Positions 23,938-35,900 of a stretch of 64,000 nucleotides of DNA are shown here, one piece after another. A program made the translations under genes and the position numbers. This DNA comes from Progne subis subis. Its lineage: Eukaryota > Chordata > Aves > Passeriformes > Hirundinidae. A model generated the notes under the pieces. That model was not told the origin of the DNA. It made no database searches and was given only the letters and a program-made list of their open reading frames with translations. The stretch covers positions 62,001 through 126,000 of the forward strand of contig JAKJHU010000611.1 of the NCBI GenBank assembly GCA_022316685.1, given 5' to 3'. How positions within the stretch are numbered: position 1 is the first letter of the stretch; each line of letters starts with the position of its first letter.

Positions 23938-24740
23938 TTATTGGGTTTGCATGGCAGGGTTTTGGTAGAGGGAGGGTTTACAGGGATGGCTTCTGTGAGA
24001 AGCTTCTAGAAGCTTCCCCCACATTCCAGCAGAGCCAAAGCCATCTGACCCCAAGAAAGACCTGCCGTTGGCCCAAGCAGAAGCCCATCAGCAGTGGTGG
24101 CAGTGCCTCTGGGATTTTAAGGGGAAGGACTGTGCACAGCATCAGCCAGAGAGAGGAGTGGGGGGTATATTGAGGGCAATAGCCCTGCAGTCCTCCAGGC
24201 CAACGCAGAAGGAATGAGAGGAGGTGCTCCAAGTGCTGGAGCAGGGATTCTTTTGCAGCCTGTGGGGCCCAGGGGTAGCAGAGACCCACCTGCAGCCACC
24301 AGAGGTCCATCGGAGAGCAGAGACCTACCTGCACCCCATGGAGGAGTCCAAGAGCAGAGGAAGAGTGTAAGGACCCTCCCCTTGAGAAAGAAGTAGTGGC
24401 AGAGACATACTGTGATGAGTTGATCCCATTCCCTGTCCCAGTGCACTGCTGAGGAGGAGGAGGGAGAACTGGGGAAGAAGGAGGGGTGGTGAGAAGATGG
24501 TTTTACTCTTTGGTTTTATTTCTCATTACCCTACTTTGACTGATTGGTTATAAATTAAACTAATTTCCCAAAACTGAGTCTGTTTTGGCCATGACAGTAA
24601 GTGGTGAGTGAGCTCTCCCTGCCCCTTATCCTAATCCATGAGTGTTTCATTATACTTTCTCTTCACTGTCCAGTTGAGGGGGAGAGTGATGGGGCAGCTT
24701 TGATGGGACACCTGGTATCCAGCCAGGGACATCCCAGTGA
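23938..24740 (+). mobile_element. Solo LTR of an avian endogenous retrovirus
   Basis: I recognise this as a widespread avian ERV LTR. The left part contains 'ttgggtttgcatggcagggt' and 'agaagcttctagaagcttcc'. The middle has repeated units around 'gcagcctgtggggcccaggg' and 'ggagagcagagacctacctg'. The right part has the 'ttggttttatttctcattac' stretch, an AATTAAAC-type poly(A) region near 24552, and 'ctgtttt-ggccatgacagt' leading to a 'ccagccagggacatccc' end. Length is about 800 bp. No viral coding sequence flanks it and no second LTR is seen, so it is a solo copy. Terminal TG/CA and target-site duplication are not preserved clearly. Confidence 0.82.
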
Positions 24741-27700
24741 GTCTTCCAGCCAGGCTCAGGTGAATTTTCTCCCTCCCTGTAGCCCAAGCCCCTAACTGAC
24801 GGTACCAGTTACTAACATGCAGATCAGGCATCAGAGCCAGAGCAGGTTTCTGGCAGGCTGTATGCCCAGTACAGAGGGCCAAAACACCCCCTTTTGGAAT
24901 GGCAGCTGGTCACTACAGAGCAGCGTCTGCCTTGGGGTGCAGTGTTTGTCCAGCGCTCCCCATTCTCTTGAGGAGGACAGTTAAGCTTTCCTGCCTCACG
25001 TTTGGTGCTTTGTGCTTTTATCTGAGCAATAACAAATAAACTTCTTTCCATGGAGTGGTCTTTGATAGAGCTGCTCATCAGCTTTCATCAGTTGTGTGTT
25101 CACTGACCATGACAGTGCTGAATATTTTTGCTGTTGACTGACCTGTCAGATCATTTTTCAGCTTTACCAGGCTCTTGGCTTTGGTGGCTTCATATGGTGT
25201 AAATGATCTGGGAAAGGGTTGAGTGGTAATACGATTATGAATATATTGACATACTGGAAACCCACATCTCAAACACCATATGCTGTCTAGTGTCCCATAT
25301 TAAAAGGGTAAAAAGAAATAATTAGCTGTGAAAGATGACCAGGGTCTTCTGTGTTGCAAATGGTGCAGTACAGATAGATAGAAAACTGATATTACTTTTT
25401 TCTTACAGCTAGGAAGGACCAGAAGAAGTAATTGGGCATCTAGTCTAAACGCAACAGATAAATTACTTTTCACAATGCACATAATTACACAGTGAAACTC
25501 TTGACTTCACAATACCCTGTGACAATAGAAAGTATAAACGTGTTCTTGGGCACCACTGAATTCTCCAAATCCAATTATGCGGCAGATGGTAAAAAGATGC
25601 CATCAAAAAATAAATAAACACAAAAGGACAGTCGGGGGTTAGTAATGATTAGTGTGTATTAATGATTAGTGTAACAGTGTGGTCTTTTAGAAGTGGAGCC
25701 TCAGCCTAGGCCCCAGTCAGCCTCTCCAGTGGAAAGGTTTCTTGGAGCAACTTAGGCAAGCAATGCGCTCTCACATCCACACATGCCATGAGGCTAGTGC
25801 AGCAAGAGAGAGCCAAGAAGGCCCTTTGCATAAGATCAAGTTCCAGCAAGGTTTATTCCAGGTGCTAAAGGGGAATCCAGTGCAAAGAAGGGGCAATCAT
25901 GTGCTTAGCTCAGGCTTAAGTGTGATTTACAGTATCCAGTGACCTTGTGGCACAGGGGCGGAACTGAGGGCAGGTAAGGTCAGTGTCCTATAGGGAAGAC
26001 AGGTCTGGTCACCAGGGTCCCACAACCAGTGGATTAACAAGGAAAACAGAAACCAGGAGAATTTGGGTATCAGGGAGAAGAGACAGGGGTATTATTACAG
26101 CGTGTCCTTCCAAGGCCAAAACTTGGGGATTATTTCAATTGGCTTTAGGGACTCCACAGATTAGCAGACTGACTTTCCATGTTTAATAAAGTTCATGAAG
26201 TGTTGATAAAGTGCTGATATCCATAGACTGGTGACAGGTCTGAGCCTGTTCCCTGGCTTGAGGACAATAGCGGACTTCCCTGTAGCAGCTTTATAGAAAA
26301 TATCTGTGGTTTGCTGTGCCTTTGCCCTCCATTACTATTATCGCAGGGAATCAGTTTATTAATTCCCATTTCCATGGGAGAGAAATGGAGGATACAGCAG
26401 CCAGCACACAAGACCTGACAAAGCGGATGGGAATGAACCCTCACAACAACTTTGGATGTTTCCTTTCAGTGAACGTGGAGACAGCTAATGTGAAGCAGCA
26501 GCCAGGAAGCCCTGGAGAGAGGACATGGTGGGCAGGCACAGGGCTGACTGGGAGACAGGGTGTGAGGGTGGAGGGGCCAGTCTGGCATTCACACCCTGCC
26601 CAGCCCTCCTCTTGTTGCCAGCCAGCAACTGTTTGAAGGGCAATGCTCACCGGGAAAAGGCCATCTGAGTCACAGCTGCAGTTGCCAGCTGCTTCCATAG
26701 GCACAGCTGGGTCACAGCTGGCCATAGGAGGCTCTGGAGCAGGAAAAGGGAGCAGCTAGAATATGGGGGAAATAATTTCATTAGTGTTGTGTCCCAGGAG
26801 TGGAACAATCACAGAGGTCCTGACCCCCAGGTCAGGACCCAGCTATTGCAGGTCACGTCATGCTTTCACAAATCTGTGAATGCTCACCTCACACTAGTTA
26901 GCAGCTAACTGAAGTTTAGATTAGGGGCACAAAATCCATGCATTCTTTGTGGGCTTCATTTAATCAATAACATTTTTACATTACAAAGTATGGGGGAGAT
27001 TCTGTACAGGGATTTCATCACTCCAAACCTTTCCCAGTTGCAGAGGTCAATTCCTAATGTGCTGGAGTCCTTGCTGGTGTATTCCTCTGATGGCAGAGGA
27101 AGATGACAGCAGGGTGATGTGATGCAAGTACAGGAGGCTCCTGTGTCATGGGCAGGACATTCTCTTGCTGCCAGCACCTCTCCCAGAACCTCATATTTGC
27201 TAGGGGCAGGCTGGGACTTTGGAGCCTGCCAGCCAGGCTTTAGAAGTGAGGCTGGGATCTCGAGGCTGCTGCTGGATTTCCCCACTGAATTCTAAGTAAA
27301 AGGCACTGCAAGGCATATAATACAATTTAGATGCATTAGTGCCTGATTTATGATTGCAAATTGAATTTTGCCTGGCCAAAATCCCAAATGCTCAAATGAT
27401 AATTAAATGTCTGTGGTGAGTTTGCACTCTCAGTATTTATTATTTATAGACTGAACTCCCAAAGCACATCATGCACCCAATGCACAGTCACTGAATTCCC
27501 AGGATTGTCCTAAGTGGCACAGCATGTCCTTTCCCATGTCATGCACTGATCTGGCAGGTATGTGAGGCCTGGGAGTGCCAGCCAGCCAACAGTGATGCCT
27601 ACGGTGATCAGACACAAAATCCCCAGTCACAGCATAGTTGTCACCCTGCACAAACAATAGGGCTGCACCCTGAAGCACAGGAAAAGGACACAGAGACTGA

Positions 27701-28995
27701 ACCCTTTTAAGTAGTTTGGGGGAAGGATGCAGAATAAACTGTCCCACAGTGCTAATGGCCACCTGTTTCTGCTATCAAAAAATGGCATTACTCACGGATA
27801 CCTGACACTGACAGCGCTGAGCTTTTCAAATAACGTGTCTGAGCACTCCTGTGCAGGCCAGAGCAGCGCTGGGCAAGCCAGGGATCCTTGCCTGGTAGCA
27901 AACAGGCTATGGAACAGTCACCATTAACACCAACAGCTAGCTCTGCAATAACCAAGTGTTTCTCACAGTGACCGATTAAGAATGGACCTTGCAGAGAAGA
28001 CATAACTAGAAAACTGTTCCTGTAAAACCGTTTGCAGTCACAGTTTTACAGTTGCCAGCTCTACCCTTGACCTTCCTGAAGTTCCATTCTCATAATGCAG
28101 ATAGAGAGAGACGGAGCTTTGAAACAGGACTCTGCTGGGAAAGCAATATCAGGTTCCCCCTCCTCCTCACCACTGTGGATAGCAGGAGCAATGAAGTTCA
28201 GCACAGGAAAGAGGCAGTCCTGATCTGCCAAGAGCATCTGAATAGCAGCATTGAACACCCCAGATGGGACCATTTTGATCACCTCACCTGCCATGCAGCT
28301 GCAGAGTTAACATAAATTCTGACAAGCTTCAGTTTTCACTTAGCTGGAACTTGCCTTTTGCACAGAGGCACTGCAGATTAAATCCTTCGCATGGCAACAT
28401 GACTGGCCTGGTCTTCCACAGCTCTCCCCAAGGCACAGACCAATTCTCCTGTAACTAGGAAAAACCCTTTGAAGTGACCAAGTAAAGACTTTTAGGGGCC
28501 CTAGGGGACTGAACAATGGATGTCTGTGCCCACGTCTGCGCACATGCACGCACAATGTACTTTTACTGTGGGCTGACCTCGTCCAGGGCATGGTCTAAGC
28601 TGCCACTTGGGTACAGCTATGCTACACAGCAGGACAACGTGGGCTGCAGCCAAGGACATCAGCAGGGCAGAGAGAAGCCTCAGGAGTTCCCAAGTCTGCC
28701 CACAACCACAGCTAGGTTGAGCTACCTTAGCAGCCCCTTGGAACCATAGATTCCATCTTGGCTTGACTCCTTTCAGTCTGCATTGCTCACGTAAAGTAGT
28801 AGGTTACTGCTGTAAGGTAATGAAAGACGATTTGGGTTCATTTCCTTATTTCTCTACTGCTTCATTAGGCACACCGGTGCTGCCTTTCCTGGGGATGGGG
28901 CAGACCCCATGCCCGTGTCTTCAGGCACACATGGAGTGTCAGAACGGCCCCAGGTGCAGAGGAGCTGTGGGACTGTGCTGGGGTCCCCAGCGCGA
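24741..28995. other. Gene-free spacer
   Basis: No coding exon can be supported. Short tandem copies of 'taatgattagtgt' occur at about 25643-25672. A candidate LTR-like block is listed separately. I looked for GCKR exons, because GCKR occupies this interval in human, and saw no recognisable SIS-domain coding segment, though weak exons could escape reading by eye. Confidence 0.4.
25680..26190 (-). mobile_element. Possible LTR-like interspersed repeat
   Basis: A 500 bp block with a 'ccagcaaggtttattccagg' centre (AATAA-type signal on the minus strand), a preceding 'tgcgctctcacatccacaca' stretch and a GC-balanced composition unlike its AT-rich left flank. The general layout is that of an antisense avian LTR. 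I do not recognise the family with certainty. Confidence 0.3.
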
Positions 28996-29960
28996 ATGCC
29001 GGCATCTGTCGGTGACCGACGGTCGTGACACCAGCGCTGCTCGCTGCCATACGCGTCAGCGTGGTCCCACTGCCCAGGGCTGGTGCCCGCGCGTGGAGAG
29101 AGGGAGCGCTGGGCGTTACTAGGGGTACAGCATGGAAATAGTCGGCACCGGGTGCTACTGGGGTGCAGCACGGGGAGAGCGGACGCTCGGGGTTGCGGGG
29201 GCGCAGCCTGTGCCGGGGCGTCGGGGGTTGCTGCAGAACGATATCGGGAGCGGCGCAGCCGGTTCCGGGGGTCCAGTCACAGCCCCCGGCGCGGTACGGG
29301 CGGTTTCGCGGTACGGCTCGGGGGGCTAGGGGCGGTGCCGACGCTCCGGGTCACGGCTGAGAGGCGGTGCCCGAGCCGCCGCGGTGCCGGAGCCGCTGCG
29401 GTGCCGCTCGGGGCGGGGCGGGCCGGGCCGGGCCGGGCGGCCGTTCCGCTCCCCCCGCGCTGCGGCCGGGGCTCGGCCCGCTCCGTCCCGCGGTGTAGGG
29501 AGCCGGGCCGGTGCCAGGGCCGCCGCCCGGCCGGGCCGCAGCCCCCACCGCCATGGCCCGAGTCTCGGCGATGATCAGCCCGGTCCTGGTGCTTTTCGGC
29601 TGCGACCTGTGTTTCGTGCGAGCCAGTAAGTGCGGCCGGGCCGGGAGGGCACCGGGGCTGCGCGTCTCCGCGGGGCTGGCGGGGACACTCCGCCGGGCGC
29701 CCGTCCCTGCCGTGTGCTGCGGTCCCCGCCAGGTACCCCCGCCGGCCTCGCTCCATCTCCGGCATCGCCCTTGCCTCGATCCCCGAGGACTCCTCGGGCA
29801 CCCCCGGGGCGCCGCGGCCTCCGAGTCCCCTGTGCCTCGGACCGCGTCGCGTCCCCTCCCGGGGGCCCTCGGGGCTCCTGGGACGCGGGGAGGAGCGGGC
29901 GCTCTGCGGAGCGCGGCCCCCGCGTCCCGTCCTGCCCCGAGGGAGCTCCTGCCCCGGGCA
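28996..29960 (+). promoter_or_regulatory. CpG-island promoter of FNDC4
   Basis: A very GC- and CpG-rich stretch with many GGCGGG/GGGCGG-like Sp1 boxes surrounds the FNDC4 start codon at 29553 and extends into intron 1. No TATA box is obvious, as expected for a CpG-island promoter. Open frames on both strands here are composition artefacts. Confidence 0.75.
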
Positions 29961-32900
29961 GGGACGCTCATGGCTTGCGGCGGGCTGGGGCCGGCCGGGG
30001 TGACGGGGATCCTGTCCCTTTCTGCCGGTGTTCGCTGGAACATCGAGCTCAGTGCACGCCAGGAACCGCCGTCCTTGTGTCCTTTGACTCGCCGGGATGG
30101 CCGTTATCAGCAGACATCTGCAGTCTGTTTGCCCCTCGACAAGTCACTGAGATACCAAATTGAATTGCGACTACCGGACGTGCTCCGCTACATTCTGTTG
30201 CAAAACACGTACTGATGGATTCAGGAAGAGATGCAATCAGGGGTGTTAAAAAGGGGACGCTTTATTTTTAGATGTGAAGTCTGGTGCTTTACTCCCTGCT
30301 GCAGCAGTAAGTTGGCCAAACATCTGGGTGCCCTTGAGCAGCAGCCCCAAGGGCATGGGGCCGGGGGGCAGGGGAGGTCCACTCTCCGGATCACAGCAGG
30401 ATGGGGAGGGCACCGGTGGAGCTGTGCCCCCATCCCTTGTCCCTCCTGCAGCACCACATGTGCCTGCATCCCTCGTGAAGGGTATCTGTCTGGCCCCTTT
30501 GCCGACCCATGGAGGCGGGATGCGTGGCATAATCTGGTCCCACGTCCAGCTGCCCACAGCCATCCCTCCCACTGGCCACCACCCATCTCTCCCTACTGCT
30601 CACTGGTCATCCCCTCTCGCTGCACCTCTGGCATCCCTTCAGCTATCCACCGGCCATCCCTCCCAGTGTCCAGCCACAGGCTGCAGTGCTGCTAGCTCCT
30701 ATACACAGCCCAGCTCTTCCCACCCCTTAATCAGGCCCAAAAGGAGCACACTGCTGTACAGACAGGACAAAACCTGTGCCAGGCCTTAAGTAAATGACTG
30801 TGCTTTCTGTGGGGGGTGCCCCTTTTGTAATATGGCTTAATAAAAAGTGAAGCTGGATCATTTATAAGTGATGTAGGATCATTAGCAGTTAAAGCATTGA
30901 GCTAAGCAGTGGCACACTTTTCCCAGAGAGCCCAGCAGCATCTTGATTGTATAGCCAGAATGTGTCAGCTTCAGAGAGCATGCTTTTTGGAGTCTTTGCA
31001 TTCACAGACCTTTATAGCAACAGCTCTGGCACGAAACTGCTCTGATCTCAGCTGCAGAGTAGGCTAGATAGTGTTAGGGAAAATGTGGGGATTATACACA
31101 AAACTGTGTCCTTTGGAGGTCTTGTAACAATTCTGAGGCCTCATCTTGATTTCTGTAGAATCCTGGAATGGTGTGCTTTGGAAGGGACCTTAAAGCCCAT
31201 CTCAATCTACCCCCCTGGTATGGGCAATGACACCTTCCACTATCCCAGGTTGCTCCAAGCCCTGTCCAACCTGGCCTTTGACACTTCCAGGGATGCAGGG
31301 GCAGCCACAGCTTCTCTGACAACCTGTGCCAGGGCCTCACCACACTCACAGGGAACAATTTCTTTCCAATATCCCATCTAACTCTGGCCTCTGTCAGTGA
31401 AAAGCCATCCCTTCCTTGTCCTGTCACTTTGTCCAAAGTCCCTCTCCAGCTCTCTTGGAGCCCCTTTAGGTACTGGAAAGGGCTCCAATATCTTATCAGA
31501 GCATTTTCTTCAGGGTGAAAAACCTCAGGTCTCCCAGCCTGTCTCCAGAGCAGAGGTGATTGTGATTAAACATTACTCTGTGTACCTAGGGTGAACTTTC
31601 TCAAGTTTTGACTTCAGAGGCTTCTTGTCTTGTCTCTTCCTGATGGGTGTGCAAATCCGGTGCACTCAGAAATGTAATTTTCTGTGGTTCATTTCAGCAG
31701 GAAACTGATCAAGGTTATACTGGTTTCTTCTAATGCAGAAGTGTAGCACCGTGGTCTCCTGTCACACAAGCTCAAGGCTGTTGGCCTGGAGTGTGCATCA
31801 AGTGTTCTTAGGATGCACTGACAACCCACATACATTGTGGCTCTGCTATGCCCCCAGGTTCTCTCACCCTTCTACTGCTGGGGAGTGACAGTCCCTGCAG
31901 AGGGCCTGTGCAAGCCCTGGATAAATACAGCTGGAACACTTGTCAGACCTGTATGGACTCAGCAGCGTGGCTTGTGAATTGATGCAGTTGCCTTTGTTCT
32001 CAAATCATCAAGTGACTCAGTCCCAGGGCAGTTGTCTCAGCATCCCCAGCCTGAAAACCTCAGCTAGGATAGGCTGGGTACCTTGCAAAAGCCTAGAAAA
32101 TTCTTGAGCAGAGCTGGACAGCTGCCTAAAAACTCCATCCACAAACTTCTGTGTCACAGAAGATGTCAGACCCTGTGTTTAATTCCTTCACGTACACTTA
32201 AAGGTGGTAGTCAAACTACCCCCCATCACACATATTCAGGACTTTTGCAATTCCGTTAAATGTCAAAAAAAACACCTAATTAATTACCTGTTGATGTATC
32301 CTGTGAAGCACCATATCCTGTTCTTGTCCCAAGGCCAGCTGGCAGGGTCTGGTCATATCCATGGTATTAAATTCATGAATTCCAAAGAGGGAGGCACATC
32401 CGTGCTTACCTGTGAGGAATGGTTTTCTGGCTTGTCCTAGCTTCCAAGCCATGCTCAAGAGTGTTCGGGCACATATGGCGGGTGCAAACCAAATCAGATC
32501 TTGGATCAATCTCCACCACCGCATTCTTGGGCCGTTCTGACCTCATTATGTTTGCGAACACAAACCTAGCTAGCTACCTAAACAGTAGTAAACGAGGACA
32601 ACTGTTCTTATGCTATGAAGACAAGCAGAAACATTGCAGCCCTCCCCTATACACCCAACACTTTTGAAATGCCTGTGTCTGGACAGTGCAAGGGAGCATT
32701 TGTTTGCTGGCTGACAGGATGCTGCCTGAGCTTGGCTGTGTTAGCTGAGCAGCTGACGTGACACCAGCCGTGGCTGGGGTGGAAAAAACAGACAAAGATG
32801 GAAAATAGCCCAGTGATAAAGAACCTGGGGGTGCTGGTTAACAGCAGTTAAACATGATCTGGCCCAAGAAAGCTAAGAGCATCCTGGCTTGTGTCAGCAA

Positions 32901-35900
32901 TAGTGTGGCAGCTGGACCAGGGCAGTCGATTTTCCCCCTGTGCTGGGCACTTTTGAGGCACCTTGAATCCTGGCCACTCACAACAAGAAAGACATTGATG
33001 GGCTGGAGCATGTCCAGGGAAGGGAACAGAGCTGGGGAAGGGCTGAAGCACAAGTCTGGTGGGTGCTGAGGGAGCTAGTGGAACTCAGACTGGATAAAAG
33101 GAGGCTCAGGGAAGGCCTTGTCACTCTCTACAACTCCTTGACAGGATGGTGGAGCCAGGTGGGAGTCAGGCTCTGCTTCCAGGGAACAGGTGACAGGACA
33201 AGGGGAAATGGCCTCATTTGGGCTAGTCTTCAGGCTGGGTATTAGGAACAATTTCTTCACTGAAAGAGTGGTTAAGCATTGGGCAGGCTGCCCAGGACAG
33301 TGGTGGATTCACCACTCCTGGAAGTGTCCAAGAAATGGCTGGATGTGACACTTTGCAATATGTTTTAGCAGGCATGGGGTTATTTGGTCAAAGGTTGGAG
33401 TCGATCTTGGAGATCTTCTCCAATCACAATGATTCTTTAATTTAATCTACAGGAAGCTCAGCTCCTGTGCCGACAGAGCACATACACCCCAGGCAACGGA
33501 CAAGGCTTGGTCTGCAGCTTTGTTCAGCCTGTTTTGCTGTTGCCTTGTAGGTGAGCAGGGTGTGCATACAGACAAGGCTTAGAGACACCCTCCCTCTTAT
33601 AGGTTAGTGATGAACCACATCCCCATGGGCAAAACTTTACAGAGACACACTCTTTGTGGGATAAAGAATGTTTGAGTGTGTCTTTGAATCCTTTCCAGTT
33701 TTCCAGACTCCTTCTCTGGAGGAAAACACAATCCTCTGGCGACCCTTTCTCCTGGTGGTGTCAAACTTCTGGGGACAGACTCAGTCCCAGGGTCTCTCTT
33801 AGAACGTGTCTTCTGGGCTCTCCTCTCTGTTTTAATTGCCCTTGGCAGACCACAATTCTGAATTTCTAAGAGTGGGAACCGCAGCCTTCCTCTGTTTTGA
33901 TCTGAAGCTGGGTATATTCAGATGTGAATGAATGCACTTAAATAGCTGGCCTGCAAAAATCACTCTTTTTTGAAGTCACTCTAACTGAGGTTGTTTGGTG
34001 GTGTCTCGGTTGTCCTTTCTCTTGTTCTCTGGTGCCCTCTGGAATTCTTTTTCTATATAAATCACAGCACTGACCCTGTAGCCCTAGCTGCTACACAGGC
34101 ATCTTGTAGAAGGGCTCTCTGACTTATATGTGGGCAGTGAGAAGACACAAACAGCAGCCTCAATGTCTTTCATGTGCTCCTGTGTCTAACTTCCAGATAA
34201 AATTTGGCTTTTTTTGTGCAGGACTGTGTGGGATCCTGTTGTGCTCTTAGTGCTGTGAAATCTCAAAGTAGCAATGGTACAGACCATGGTCAGTCAGGTT
34301 GGCTTTCCGTAGAACAGCAATGGCCAAGCATTAGTGCCAGCTTTGCAGCCAATGGCATTGCACTGCTGGTGATGCTTAAGATTTTTAGCTTTTTATATTT
34401 TTCATATATTTGTGGCCATGTAGATTGTTAATGCATGGTTGTAGCTTCTAGTACTTTTCCTATCTTTCTTCCCTACATTTAGGAACAATAAGCTAACCTT
34501 ATAAACACATTCCTAAAAATATTGTTTAATCTTATTCCAAGAAGAGAACCAGCAACAAGGACGTTCTGTTTTCCAACCGGAATCTGGACCAGGCATAACA
34601 AAATTGGGGCAAGAAAAACATCTGGACTGCTTCCAGTGGGGCAGGACCCCAGGAATTAACCAACTAACCTTTTAATTGGACTGTATATGATAAGTATGCT
34701 AATAGACTAACCTTACAAAAATTGTAGCTTTACTATACCACATACGATTTTCGTCATATTTTGTACCTGAAAGCTTTCAAGTAAAGGTTTGCTTATGTAT
34801 TCACTCTTAATGTTGTTGGGAAGATCTATTATATTTTCCAGGCATTACTAGAACAGCCAGCCTGAACTAGAACAGAACAATGCCTTTGGCATTGGCCTTT
34901 CCCCATGCCCTGGAGCAAGGAGTGATTCCAGGCAGAGGAGATGGCCAGATTGAGTCAGTAGAGTGTGTTTATTCCATGGTGCCCCATTTTTCTGTCACAA
35001 TCAGTATATCATTGCTGTGTCTGAGCTGCTTCCTACACAGTTCTGGGTGGTGTGCCAGGCATATGTGCTGTGTCCATCCTTGGGGCAACCCCAGAGCTCT
35101 GCACCTGCACGCTCCTCATGCACAGAGTGGGCAGCTGCCTGCCAGCCCGGGAAGCACCGTGCTATGCATGTGTTGCTGCTGGCAGGGCTCAGGCTTCTCC
35201 ATCTGCTGTGCCACTCATCTCCTGAGGACGGGTTCGCCAGGTAAGGTGTTCCCTGTAGCCCTAGCCAGCATGCTGCCATTGGCAGATGTTGGAGAGGCCC
35301 CATGGTGATGTGCAGGGCTGAGCGCCTGTTCTGAGACATCTTCTTTTGCCTCTTTCCTGTGCCCCGCCGCGGTCCATGCGTGGCTCACCCAGACAGGCCA
35401 CCGTCCCCTGTCAACGTGACTGTGACGCAGCTGAAGGCAAACTCTGCCACAGTCTCCTGGGACGTACCAGAAGGAGACGTGGTCATCGGCTATGCCATTC
35501 TACAGCAGGTATCCATGGACATTGATTACCAGCATGCTCCTATGTCAGTCCTCTGCCACAGTCTGGGGCTCCTCTGGCATCTGCCTGAGGATCTGTCTGC
35601 TGCTGAGCAGCCCTTGCCAGGGGTGCCCCATTCTGAGCCATCCATCCTGGTGGGAGGCAGAAGACTGTGGGCTGCATTGGGGGTAGTACCTCTAATAGCT
35701 TCCCTGGGATTTCTCCAGGTAAGTATGATGCTTCAGCCATGACATAACCCTTCTTTGCTTGCCTTGCTCCACCTATGCAGCCCTGGGTGATGGTGGCTTC
35801 TCCTGGGAGGTGCCTGGCTCTCAGGCTATGCAGGCATGCTGAATAGGCAGTGCTGGCCAGTCTGGCCCACCCTGGGGTGGATGGTTGCCTGGGAAGGGAG

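Noticed and set aside
29083..30215. Several 160-230 codon open frames around FNDC4 exon 1
   Set aside because: GC-driven frames in the CpG island. Only 24 codons from 29553 match FNDC4 before a clean donor. An apparent upstream start at 29511 is GTG, not ATG.
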